Shown here: positions 11,012-23,158 of the stretch, piece by piece
How positions within the stretch are numbered: the first letter of the stretch is position 1
Layout of the letters: each line of letters opens with the position of its first letter
Source: Mesaphorura yosii
Taxonomy: Eukaryota > Arthropoda > Collembola > Poduromorpha > Tullbergiidae
Direction: 5' to 3'
Assembly (NCBI GenBank): GCA_009869945.1
Contig: WIXG01000077.1
Span: 62,001-126,000 of the forward strand
Length of the DNA stretch: 64,000 bases
Made by a program: the position numbers and the translations under genes
Notes under the pieces: generated by a model
Seen by the model: only the letters and a program-made list of their open reading frames with translations
Databases searched by the model: none
Told to the model about the DNA's origin: nothing

Positions 11012-14000
11012 TTAACAACATCCTGATTTATTTGGTTCAATCGACCGCCCTTGATCAATTCGCACGGGGCCTGTCCCGCCAGCTGCATCTGAATATTGTG
11101 GTCCAACTCTGAAATGAATAAATGAATTGCAATACATTGTTTGTAATAAATTATTATTACTACATTAATAAGGCCCGGTAGTCGAGAGCGTCCGTTGAAT
11201 TGCTGCACGCTGATTGGTTAAGCCGCTGAATTGTTTGGAATATACCAAACAAACAAAATTATTGTCTCAACCAGTTTCAGCGATCAATTTGGTTAGCTTA
11301 CTGATAATTATTTCTGGCCTGTGCCTAATTTCACAAAACTATTAATAAATATAATCATGGTGAACGAAGCCGACAAAGAAGATTTGAATAAAAATTTCGC
11401 AGGTTCTATTAGTGTTGATGATGAAGCAAGTGAGACGAAAGGAAACCAACAAGAACACGAAACAAAGATGGATGCTCAAACTGAAACATTGGACGGAGTA
11501 CTCATAACCCCTTCCTCAACTTTTAAAGACTACGAGCGGGCACTGATGCTCCTAGAGAGAAGAAAAATTGAAGAAGAGATCACTAATAATGCTAAGAGAC
11601 CAAAGATTGCAACAGCTCAGGAAAAATCATCAGCTGACACGAGAATCGCCAGGGCTTGGCAGTGGGATTCGAAGACAGGTGACCCAATTTACGAAAATCC
11701 TGAAAACGTAAGTTCTTACTGAGTAGAATAGTTGATAGTCGGTTGGTAATATTTTGCAGCGTGGGAAAGATTCGTCCCGAAAATATTCCCGGCACGGAAG
11801 AAATCAGCAGCCGGGTTTAACTCAACTGAGTTAAGGATCGTTCAATGTTTCGTTGATGGAATGCGTAACAAGCAGACGTTTACAATCTCGATCAAAGGAA
11901 CTGGCAACGATCCCAATGTTGAACTGAGGTGAAGTTACTAAGAACAATCTTGGCTAGAGATTTGAAGATCGTCATCAAACGAACGCTTGGGGTGGGCAGC
12001 AGATACATTCACCTCAAATAGCTGAACTTTGATTTAATTCCATACGCGAAGTTAACTGGTGGTGAGCCATCGCTTGGCACCGGGGATAAGAACCATACAC
12101 GTTGTGTTGAAAAGTAAGAATAGGAATGAATATTCTAACAATAAATTATTTGCAGATACAGTTCAAATCATCAATACGAACGCCCTGTATGGACATGAAG
12201 GTCCAGGGACCTTTTGGTGCCGACAAGCAAGCTGCGAAACTGCGTTAGTCACAGCCACTGTGGCCTACGGCGAAAATAAGACCATAACCATCAACAAGAG
12301 GTTCACTTTCTTCACATGCAACACAGATAGCCATGTAATCTGTATGGTCCATTACAATCGTTGCAAAGAATCTGGGTCATACTCTAGTCACGTAGGGCAG
12401 ACAGACGAATTCCACAGTCGTATGAGAAACCACATGCACGCAGCTTCTTCAAACAAGTATCGAATGCACCAGACATACTCCCCAAAAGAGATTGAAGCTT
12501 TTATCGCGAGCGGATCAGACCCCGGCGAATTTAGCCGCGATTCACATGTGCACTTCTACGAACATGAACGGAAAGGAAGAGAGATTCTACAAGTCACAAT
12601 CCTGGACAAGGTTCCTGACAACGCCAACTCAAAAGAGTTCGAAGATAAATTCAAACGGACAACTGGTTCCTATAACTATAAAGGACTTGGGAGGAGAGGT
12701 CTGAACGCGTTTGGAGGATAACCTGATCAGCTAGCTTCAACAAAACGTTAGAATTATTGTCAATTGCTTTCCTCGAAGCTTTCCTGTATCCATCTATTAC
12801 TTCTCTTACAACTGGTGTTATCTTTCTCGCCATTTATGTTATAATAATTGTTGTATAGCGATATCTGGTTATTAAAATAATAGTACTATGAACATACCGA
12901 GCCTTAATTTCTGACGCCATTGTCATGAAAGCTTGTTCAACGTTCGTTGAGTTCTTAGCTGAAGTTTCCAAAAATGGAATTCCAAGACCATCAGCAAATT
13001 CCTAAATACGGTGGAAGGAAGAGTAGAGATGGTGAAACAAATAAACAGTCGGAACGAAAATCGGGACGAGAATAAAGTATGGCCTCTGCGACGATTGACT
13101 TACCTTCGCAAATTGATACGCAACCACTTTCTTTGATGTGAGATCGCACTTATTTCCCACAAGAAGTTTATTCACATTTTCACTGAAATTCAGAATAATT
13201 ATGATTGAATTCAATATTTCTTGTACCGAGGAAGTGGAAATTCGCTTGTGCCATCTTCCGACTCCACTTACCAGGCATAGCGATCGATTTCTTCCAACCA
13301 TTGTTTAACATTATTGAAGGACTCAAGATCAGTGCAATCATAAACAACAATAATTCCATGCGCACCACGGTAGTAACTGGAAGTAATAGTACGAAACCTT
13401 TCTTGTCCAGCCGTGTCCCACTAATAAGAAAACAGACATTTAGTTAAAACTGAACTGAATTGAAGGTATTTTTACTTTCGCTTACAATTTGGAGTTTGAT
13501 AGTCTTCCCATCCAATTCTATTGTTCTAATTTTCTGCAAACAAAGGAACGTAGCAGATTGAGCAGGTAATCAAGGGCAAAAAATTACAAGTGCAAATAGG
13601 TATTACAGCACTTACAAAGTCGACTCCTATAGTACTAATGTAACTATCTGTGTACGTATCATCCTGTCGACAAAAATATTAGTTAATTTTGACACCCCAA
13701 AGCAAGGACAGGACGTTTGCTCAGCTATGTGTTGCTTACCGAAAATCTGAGTAGAAGGCAGGATTTGCCAACTCCAGAATCACCAATTAGCAGGAGTTTG
13801 AATAGGTAATCGCTGCAAGTAAGAAAAACTGTATTGAACTTTGAACCTTGAACCCATTATGCTTTTTTATTATAACAAAGTTTGATTTTTGTAAGCTATA
13901 AATTAAGAAGGCTTGGCGTAAGACCAATCACGCTGAGTCATTGTTGTTTGTCTTCGTGCGTGACAATGAGTCAATGAAAATAATGGACCAAAACTCAACG

Positions 14001-14161
14001 AATTTACGGGAAAAAGAGACGTTAGTGGGAAAATTGATCAGTCACCTCGAAACAGCCTTGCCTTGATATAACTTTTTAATGAAAGAAGGAATGGTCTACA
14101 TTGCGGACACCATAATTAATAGCTCCCCAAAGACTTACTAGTCAGCATTCATGGTCGCCAT
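11012..14161 (-). CDS. Rab1: Rab1 small GTPase (ER-to-Golgi traffic)
   Basis: Rab1 is a prenylated GTPase that controls tethering of ER-derived vesicles at the Golgi. Eight coding exons on the minus strand are 14161-14139, 13812-13740, 13663-13616, 13533-13486, 13420-13272, 13182-13104, 13001-12898 and 11108-11012. They give 206 residues, the family length, and all phases agree. Visible motifs are GDSGVGKS (18-25), the effector/switch I stretch [17 protein letters not shown] (65-71), NKCD (124-127) and ETSAK. The last exon supplies VGPQ..., the IDQGRS element and the terminal SGCC, whose two cysteines are the geranylgeranylation site; this tail resembles insect Rab1. Between exons 7 and 8 is a 1789-nt intron holding another gene on the opposite strand. 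All other introns but the first are about 70-105 nt. Confidence 0.97.
11109..12897 (-). other. Rab1: Last intron of Rab1, hosting a nested antisense gene
   Basis: Donor GTATGT follows AAG GCT CG at 12898; acceptor TTTCAG precedes A GTT GGA at 11108. The split codon CG|A (Arg) is restored. At 1789 nt it is by far the largest Rab1 intron. It fully contains the plus-strand gene at 11357-12721. Confidence 0.85.
11357..12721 (+). CDS. GIY-YIG-like nuclease-domain protein, nested in a Rab1 intron
   Basis: I do not recognise a named family. Proposed exons 11357-11678, 11760-11928, 12067-12113 and 12156-12721 give 367 residues with every phase consistent. The N-terminal third is acidic and polar with a short basic KRPK patch, possibly a nuclear localisation signal. 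The middle holds a conserved-looking block ([19 protein letters not shown]). The C-terminal part has a Cys-containing stretch (FWCRQASC ... FFTC) and then a GIY-YIG-like arrangement: [11 protein letters not shown] in place of the GIY strand, SSHVGQT in place of YIG, then RMRNH with the Arg and His, a late Glu (KEFEDKF) and a terminal RRGLNAFGG like the GLN end of Penelope-type and related GIY-YIG domains. Homology to GIY-YIG is inferred by motif order. A stronger-looking donor at 11708 would put exon 2 out of frame. Confidence 0.6.
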
Positions 14162-17100
14162 GATCTAATTTATTCGGGTCCAATAATACAAATCTTCTGA
14201 CGATGAATTTTATAGGCGATTCTGGTGCCCAATACTGGAATTTCCTGTGACGAAGCTGTTCTGGACGATATTGATTATTCCACTCGGCTCGCAAGTCTTG
14301 ATCTCTTGTGCTCAGTTAGATATTCACCGATCTACAATTAATTATGAAACCAAGTTGGAAATTAGTACAAAAGGGGGAGTATAACAATGCAGAAGAGCTC
14401 CGACTCAATAAGCAATTAAATGAAGATATTTAACTTTAATTCAATTCCTCTGCCTGCAGACACTGCGCAAGTACGTGATGAGGGTGGAAAAGAAGTCTTG
14501 TTCGTTTCGTTGTTGGAGTTGTGATGATGAAGCTGACTCACCTTAATCTATCTTCGTAGTATATTTTAAATGTAATAATGAAATTTGCACTTGTCAGCAG
14601 TCAGCAGACTGAACCCTTTTCTGTATGATTCGATGATACCCCAACCAAAAGTATTCACTGTACGGTTCACAATAATTCTTTGAAGCTCTTTGACTGACTC
14701 TGACGTGGACATTGCTCCTTTCCCTTTATGAAATGCATCTTCGTTGTATCTCCCAATATTAAGCTAACTCAACCTATTGTGGGTATAAGCCTTCATGTAC
14801 AAATGAATGAACGGTAGTTTGTGACGGTAAACAAATAGCTAAAATCGCCCACAAGAGATGGAGCACGAGCCAAAACGAGTAGGCTACTTCCAATCGTTGC
14901 TTACTCAATGGCGCATCAACGTCGACGCATTTCGTATTTTTTCAAATTCCATACTCAGGAGTTAATTGTCAATAATGGAGTAATTGTCCACCGGAATCAA
15001 GATAAAGGAAACCAGAATTTATGTGATACAGTTCCAATTATTGGAATGTGCTGGTTCTGCTGGGTCTCGTGGCACTCCGAACCTGACCCACTTCTTTTTC
15101 TGCGCTCGGACCTCCGCCGTAATTATAAGAGATTCCAAACAAAATTCAATTTCCTTCTTATCCTAAGTCCGATCCAGCGTTCTAGACAGAATGGATTGGA
15201 ATGGCTCTGGCCTTCGTACTCGACAATACACCAGGCGATTACGCATTACGCCATTTTTGCCATGAAAGGTCATCATTAAACCATCGCACCAGTTCTTGAT
15301 TTTATTTTACGTTGCATGTGTGAAGATCTTGAAATTACTTCCAACCACAGCACAGCGAACGCTGTATAATGCAATCGCGTGACTTGCGGAAGAAGTTGGG
15401 CAATAGTAGTACGAGAAAAGTTTTTCAATTCACACCACAGATTTTTCATTATCATCATCTTTCGTGAACAGATTCGTTTCGTTTTCTGCCTCTTCAGGTT
15501 CGTGGGCTTTGTGCTTCCTTCCTGCCAGCGGTTTGCGTGCGACATAAACAATACCGGCCGGAGAGTGCTATAACGTGACTGGCATTGCGATCATATTATT
15601 AAAAAATACTTTTCTCATCACCCAATCTTTTGTACAAAGTTTGGGTGGACTGAAGTGGATTTTCTGTCCATCTAATTCAGACGCTGGCACTGCATGATCT
15701 AACCAGAATGACCTAATTCCACACTGGAGTTCCTTTCTTTCTTTCGAAGTGGGTTCAGCGTTCGGGTGGAGAAAATGTGAAGTACATGTCAAAGCATTCA
15801 TTACTCCAGATCCAGCTAGACACTATTAAGTCGAGACTTTACAATAGACCAACACAAAGATTTACCCATGAAAGATCACGAAAGTCTAGGGGTTGAAAAA
15901 ACTTTTGCATGAAATTGAAAATTCAAAGTTGTAATCGATTTTGTAAGTCTAATTTGATTGATTTCATATTTAATCAAGACAAGATGACAAAGACATACAG
16001 CAAGAGTGAAAAAGTTGCTCGGATCATGTCTGCACATCAAAAGCAGATTCGTTCACTTCTCTGGATTGAGTTGTAGCACCAGGATTAATGGTGTTATATG
16101 ATTATTTTTCCCCAGAAGTTGTTAACGAAGGCGAAACCGGCCGGCTGAAAAGAGTTTATGGCAGTAAAAAATTGAACCGAGGAGGATACCGCCGTCAAAT
16201 TGTCTGGCAGACATCACAAACCAAGCACGAGAAGAGGACCATCGACTCTCGTGCCTCGTCAGCTAAGAACTATTATAAGCTAACTACTAACCAATTCAAC
16301 TTTCTGAATGACTCATTCAAAGGCTTCTGCTACATTTTCATCGTGAATTCTCTCATTTCAAGCAGCATTTAACATACTACATGGCACTTTGCATTTGAGC
16401 ACGCCTACTAATTTGTTCAAACTGGCAAATAAATGTAACATTTGCATTTGAACTGAAGAAGACTTTGTCGTTGTCGTTTGTAGTCAAAGTTTGGATTAAC
16501 TTGAATGGAAACTTTAATGCTTTTGTTATAATTCGCCACTTGTGTGTCGCATTAAAATGAATTACCTTTAATTGTCGCACTCGCTGTTGTAAATCCTAAT
16601 CCTGCAAAAAGGTTTTCCCACGGCTCATTCATTCTCATAAGATACTTGAATAATCAAAATGAATGTCCAGCAATTACATAGTTATCCTCACCTGGGCCGA
16701 AATGGTGATTCAGCAAAGCAAAGCCATGTGAAATGGATTCTTGAAATCCAGAGAGAAGTATGTGCAGGAAGTCTGAGTTTAGAGCACAACTTTTGCTATT
16801 ATGGTTGCTGGTCAGCATGGAATGGATTCATGCGATGTCCACATATTTCAAAATTCATATCTGATTTACGACTGTCCATAAAATTTAATTAAAATCAAGA
16901 TTCCTCGTTCCTCTCGCTTACTTTCTCCTGGTGTTTGCATTTTCATGCTTGCAGATAGTAAGTATTGCATTACGCTTTGCAGGGCAGGCGCTGCACTGCA
17001 GAGGATTTCATGTCGATCGGGACAAAACATGTGTTCTGACAATTAATTGAAAGCAATTACGTATAGCTTTGAGAATGAATTCGGTTCATTCATCTTCGAG

Positions 17101-20100
17101 CACCGGTGTCTACAGCCAACAATTAAGTTAATTAAAGTGGTTGTCTTTTCATTAACTATACGCAGGTGGTTGCACTTAAATACTCACTGCACAATACTGC
17201 ACTCTCTTCGAGTATTGAGGAGAATATTTTTCATTATTTTATTAAATTGAACTCTCTTTACTCAATGTACTTTGCCAAACTGTGGCTTCAGTTGTGATAA
17301 TTTATCTGCGGCTGAACTCACTTCATTGCCACACTTCACGATTCCTAGTGTGAGTATTCCAAATATTGGAGATGTGACTTTCGTGCTAGCCACGCAAAAT
17401 GAAAATTTTAAGTTCTGGAATGCCTGGTTGCGTTTGTAGCTTGAAAAGTAAAAGGTCTTTCACAAACATGTCTCTTTGGCTCGCCGCATTGTAAAAAGTA
17501 AAAAGTTAAGTACCCTCGAGACTTTTCTGTTTTCTCTGCGTTGTTCCAAGCTCAAGTCTTTCCGTATTAAGTGCGTTATTAGACTCATTCTCTAGGCTAA
17601 ACTTTTTCTTTCTTCACGCAATTTCACCCACGCCACACGCAGTACGACAAAGTTTGTCTAAACTTTCCAGCGGACCATGAGCGAAGCTTATTATTATTGT
17701 AACGTTGATTAGTATTTGGGGTTTTGGGGGCGAAATTATCCTACAAATACGTTTCTTTCTTGATGAGGAGTTTTTACCATTACAAATTGCAACCGCAGCT
17801 CCACTCCACAGTGCGTCGTTCCATCGTCATGAATAAAATATACATTATCAGTGCACCGTTGCAACAAGCAACGGTCGGTAGCTGAGTTGGGTTCAGTTTA
17901 GCCTAGCCTGAACTGAGCATCAGACTGGATCTGGATAGAAACTTGAGACTTGATGTTCCATGAATGATTGAGAGCAAAAGAAATGGAAGTTAGCAACACG
18001 GATGATCATTCGGTTATCACCCAACAAACTTTCGCCTTTGTCTTTTTCCAGTGCAGTGCAGTCGCCTGTGGTAGCATGCAGCAATAGCAGAGCCTTTTGT
18101 GCTGTTTGTTCTTGACCATTGAGCATGAATAAATCTTTCCTCGAAAGATTTTCACTAGTAACCACAAACTCAAACGTACTACGACACAGAGTACGCGTAC
18201 CGATAGTCAAGTCCGCGTATACATTATTGATTTTGGTTTATAAACTCGCATTTGGCATAGATTCCGCCACAAACTTCTCCGTATCGCCACTTTCCGTCTT
18301 CATCTGTCCATTTATTTTATAACTGTCTGGAGAATAAAATCGTGAAAGAAGTTTCTGAGATTCTTGGAAAAGAATGTAACTGAACAAGTCCCAAAACTGA
18401 TGTATTGCAGATGCTAAAGCATACGCTTGAGTTGCCTATATTGTGGAATTTGACCCAAATTGGTCGAATTGAGCAACCGATACCACGATAAACTCTCGAT
18501 TACCTTTGACATTGAAACTGGACCTGCACATCGCACGTGCACGTGACTACCAATTGATAGGAAATTCACCACTGGAATACTCACGGTTCATTTTAAAGTG
18601 CCTGTTATTAAATGCAATTATTGCTTTCTCAGTCGAGTTTGGTAGATGGGTGGATTGTCGGATAATCTTATCAAAACATTTCCCTGGAACTAGCAAAGAA
18701 TGAACGACTTCTGCACGCAAGGCTACGGCTGCTAGGTCTCAGCGAGAGTCAAGATGTGTCCTGGCACTAACTGCACCGTGTTCTTGTTTAGCTTATTAAG
18801 TAATTAAAGTCAAAGGTTGGGAGCATTTAGCGAGCTGGTTTAATTGTCCCATTAAGATTAGCAGACGGTTAGAACTTGGAGCGAGGTCGAGGTTGGGCCT
18901 TTTATTCCTTATACAACAAGGTATGTGCGTGTTCGATTACAGTCGAGAGTAGAGTTGTAAATCCATAAACTTTTGTGCTGCTGGTGTGCATGCTGACTTT
19001 TTATTACGCAATTGGAAGAAATTAGTTGAATTATGCGGTTGCTTTTTCGATCGGTTCTTTTATGCCTAAACATAAATTTTTGATCTAACACAGTGGGCTC
19101 CAACGGTTTTAAGTTATTCGTTTTTCTGCCAGACTCAAGCTTCGATGTAATCGGCGCAAACTCGATTAGACGGCAAACATTTTCGAAGTAATGCAGCCGT
19201 ATTCCATGAAAGTCGACAATTCTGCATGGGAATTGCAGAATCAAAAAATAAGTTAAGATATGCGAGTGGTTCCAGGAATTTTTTTGTGCAAGCATATTTT
19301 GGGTAGATAAAAGGCGTACGCTTGTGCCTTCCTCATAAGATGACACAGGTACATTCTAAATCATTATAAACTCAAAGTTATTCCAGATTTGAAAGACTTT
19401 GTTGTTGAATAAAGTGCTGCTGCCATTAGCATAAAGATTTGATTGAAATAGTAATTCTTGCGCATGCGACAAAATATGCGGGAAGATAAGAAGGCTGTCG
19501 AGTAGGCGGCCCGGTGAAAGTTTTCATAAATCATTAACAAGATTCACAAAAATTTCATTTTTTGAAGTTGCAAAACTTTTTAGTTATCTTTGCGCCTTTA
19601 TGTGAGTAAAGATGCTTTTGTTCGAAACACTCAGAGCATCTATCCAGGGTCTCAAGCCGCTCCAGTTCCTGCACCTACTGACTCGCAATGCAAATTGAGA
19701 CACTTCAACAGAATTCCGACACAGGAAGAATACCCATGCGTGAGGAAGATGATTTAATCACAATGGCTGAATAATGTGATAAATTTTATTTGCAGCATAG
19801 CAAATCAAGCGCTCTGAAGAAATCTGGGACAAAATGTACGAATTCTTGGAGTAAAAAAATTGGAACGAAGATCAATCACCTTTCAAGCGTTCTCTGTCAA
19901 TCGATCCAGGTCGACGACAGAGCTGTAATTCGCCTGTGTAATATGCGACGCTCGTATGACTTTATTGTGCAAATTAAAAAATTCCTTCGCCTACTTTCAT
20001 CATCGACATTGGTCGATTGAAATTCCGCTTGTAAACACATGCTCTCCTGTTAAACAGCACAGCGTGGCGTGATGAAATGAAGAATCACAGCTGCATTCCA

Positions 20101-21684
20101 TCGAATATCTTAAAAGTGCTTGGATGAGACATGACAGACACGAGTCACGAGCAATTTCTTTCAATTATGTCACGTACTTGAAGGAAGTCACCTCCTGGTT
20201 TCCCGATCCAATCACCGAATCTATAAGCAGAGAGGGCTCAAACAAGGAATGCAGGTGTAAACAAGTGGGCTATGGAGGCTATGATATAGATTTCATGTCG
20301 CTGCTCCGATATAGAACAGGGAGAGATAAAAATGCTGACTGCGCTGCAACCCAACGAAACGACACGGAAGACGGAGTCGAGTCGGTTTTCAACAGCATTA
20401 ATAAGCGAGGGCATAATTTAGGAAAAAGACGAAAAAATTCAAATTGGTATTCTTCACCTTGCGTCTCAGTCAGCTTTTTCTCTGCTGCTTGCGAAAGTAA
20501 AGTTCTCTTTCACCATTTTATAACCTCGTCTCCTCTGGAAAGCAGTGAATGCCGCATTGTCATCATTCGTCTTGCTAAGGCTACTCTCTTCGCGAGTATG
20601 CAGTCTCACGGCCCCAACTGCTGTGGTGCAGATTTTATAACACAGACAAAGCATGGCAGTAGTTGTTGGATAGAATGAAATGCGGACTGGATGGTGAAGC
20701 GGTTCAATAGGAATGTTGCACTTGCATCTCATTTCCTCGATGCTAAATTCCAGTTCTATATGGCTTTATTTCACGGCATCCAATGCAAAAGTTGAAAGAG
20801 TTCAGGATCTCAGAAGTTTGGCATTTGCCAACGGAAGAACCTATAACAAGTATGTGAAAGCTCAGAGCAGTGTTAACCGTTCAGAGTCGATTATGAGCTA
20901 CCTGCTTCAACACTGAACTCATGCCTCGACTTCCGGCGAAGCTGAGACAGGAAATGCATTGCTAATTACCGTATCAGTGTACTGAATCGGGGCCCGTGCG
21001 TGAGCAGTGATGCACATGCATGTTTATTGCACGTGCTTACCGCCAGACCATGCGATACTAATCGGAGACAGAGCTCCCACGGTCTTTATAAAGGTTCTTT
21101 TGACTCACACAAACGTGAAGATGGTCGTATTCATAACCTCATGCCAGAACAAGAAGACATTAAAAATTAGAAATCTGTGCGATCTTAAATAGTGTGAGTG
21201 CACTTCAAATTTATGCTCGAATGCTCGTTGAAGCTCGGCCTCTGTCAACCACTGCATGGCTAACAGGGGATTTGGTCCAATAAAATAAATGTTAAGTCAC
21301 TGAAAGTCAATCGCAAGTTATTTTCTATTTAGTTAATGTAAATTTTGCTGGCTTAGGCAATTTATGCGATTTCTTGAGCTCTCACAGGTAGGTTTACCGT
21401 AAGCAGAAATAACCTGTTTTTGTGCGAACTGAACCTGCAACATTTAGCGATTGTGTATATTTATTCTCACAATGTGACAACCGGCAGCAAACACGAGATG
21501 TAAACATGTATTAGTCGTGGGGACAATGAGTTCAAAGTTACAAGAAGAGTGTTCAACTTACCAGTTACCGGATTAGTCCAAGTTTAAGTCGCGAAGTCTG
21601 CGGTAACATAAGCTCGCGATCATTACCACTTGTGATAGCTGCTTGTTGTGACTTCTCATAAACTCTGTTGCTGTGATTGCCAAA
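14162..21684. other. Large spacer between Rab1 and the desaturase
   Basis: 7.5 kb, AT-rich. It contains the upstream sides of Rab1 (minus) and the desaturase (plus). A possible non-coding Rab1 5' exon ends at a GTGAGT donor (minus, near 14540). Open frames include 14908-15279, 16088-16372, 18909-19346 (minus) and 20124-20678; none shows a domain, signal peptide or splice context I can support. Confidence 0.45.
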
Positions 21685-23158
21685 ATGACTCCGAAGCCAA
21701 ATTCCCGGCCCAGTTCCGTCGAACCGGAAGCACTAGACTTCAATCAAAATGTGAAACTTCCAGTCGAGGAAATTGAGCCAGTCAAAGAAATTTTGTACTC
21801 TGGGATGTACTACGATATCACTGCGTTCGTGGACCGGCATCCCGGTGGAAAGGTCATCAACTACTACACGGAGACTCAAGAAGATGCCACCATCGCAGTC
21901 CAGCAATTCCATTCACGTTCGTTCGCGAAAATTGAAGGCTTCATGAAATGCTTCAAGAAACGTCTACCTACGCCAAGAGAGACGGCAACCATCGCCAGAC
22001 ACAAGGGGTTGGACGCAGATTTCAAGCTGTTGCATGAGAACCTGAAAACTGAAGGATATTTTGAGCCCTCATACACACACATTGCCTACAGAGTTCTAGA
22101 ATTTCTACTTTTTAAAGTGTTAGGTAGCTACATTTTGTTCTACTGTGACACTTGGACAAGTTGGATTTGCGGTTTAATCCTGTTTCAAGTCGGGTCGAGT
22201 CGCGCTGGATGGCTGCAGCATGAAGCCGGCCACTACTCATTAAGTGGAAAGGTTTGGATGGACAGGATCTGCCACTCCATTGTGATGAGTGCGTAAAAAT
22301 TTGGCTACAAATTACAAAGTCTGTACACAAAGGTATGGTACGAGATTGCTGATGTTTAATCAACTTTGACTTAAATCCAGGTTTGAGCGAAGGTTTGAGT
22401 ACTTCCTGGTGGACCTCACAGCATAACAGACATCATGCCATGCCACAACGAATGCATCGGGACGTCGACTTGGACACTTTACCGTTCGTGGCTTTTAGCT
22501 CAAAAATTGTTGAAAATCGAAAGGACGTGGAAAACAACACTTTCATAAAGTATCAGGTGCGCAAGTTGTAACTTTAGCTTCAAATTCTGACTGTTTATAA
22601 CCATGATTCATTTCGCTTTAATACTACGACTCGTTCCAGGCGATCCTTTTTCTCCCAATCCAAACTGGGCTGATCGGAATGTTCTGGAAAGTTTATGCGC
22701 ATCCAAAAACTGCTATTCGAAAGCGAAAGTGGATGGACTTATCATTCATGGTCCTCCACTACGTTATATTCTTATCAATTCTTGGTCTGCCCACCTACAT
22801 TCTCCTCCATTGGATCCAGTTCGCGTACTACTTTGGTAATTTCGCGCTCTCCCATTCACATCTTCCGGTAACTGGGAAGCAACTGCACTGGGTTGAATAT
22901 GCACTGAATCATACCACAAATATCCAGCCTTCGTGGTGGTGCAACTGGTGGATGGGTTACCTCAACCTGCAAATTGAACACCATTTATTTCCAACAATGC
23001 CTCAATTCAGGCATCCGGAAGTCATGCCTCGTGTACAAGCATTAGCGAAAAAGTATGATATTCAATATAATTTAGTCAGTTACTCAGAAGCTGTGCGAAG
23101 TACTTTTAAGAATTTAACTCATGTGTCAGACGAATTGACAAGAAGTAAGAAGCTGTGA
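21685..23158 (+). CDS. Front-end fatty-acid desaturase with N-terminal cytochrome b5 domain (delta-5/delta-6 type)
   Basis: Inserts a cis double bond between an existing one and the carboxyl end of long-chain fatty acids, a step in making arachidonic and eicosapentaenoic acids; an ER membrane enzyme using its own cytochrome b5. Exons 21685-22288, 22381-22556 and 22640-23158 give 432 residues, phases consistent. The start is the first ATG of the frame. The b5 heme motif HPGG is at 52-55, with a second axial His in the FHSRS motif. The three histidine boxes are HEAGH (179-183), HNRHH (216-220, within QHNRHHAMPQ) and QIEHH (371-375); the Gln in place of the first His of box 3 is the mark of front-end desaturases. 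Hydrophobic spans lie before box 1 and between boxes 2 and 3. Regioselectivity (delta-4, -5, -6 or -8) cannot be read from the motifs. Confidence 0.93.

Noticed and set aside
10903-11208. A 101-codon minus-strand frame over the Rab1 last exon
   Set aside because: It is a different frame of the true Rab1 terminal exon and its preceding intron.
12651-12833. A minus-strand open frame that would give Rab1 a 60-residue C-terminus directly after exon 7
   Set aside because: It lacks the C-terminal prenylation cysteines and overlaps the nested gene's 3' end. The exon at 11108-11012 joins in phase and ends in SGCC like other Rab1 proteins.
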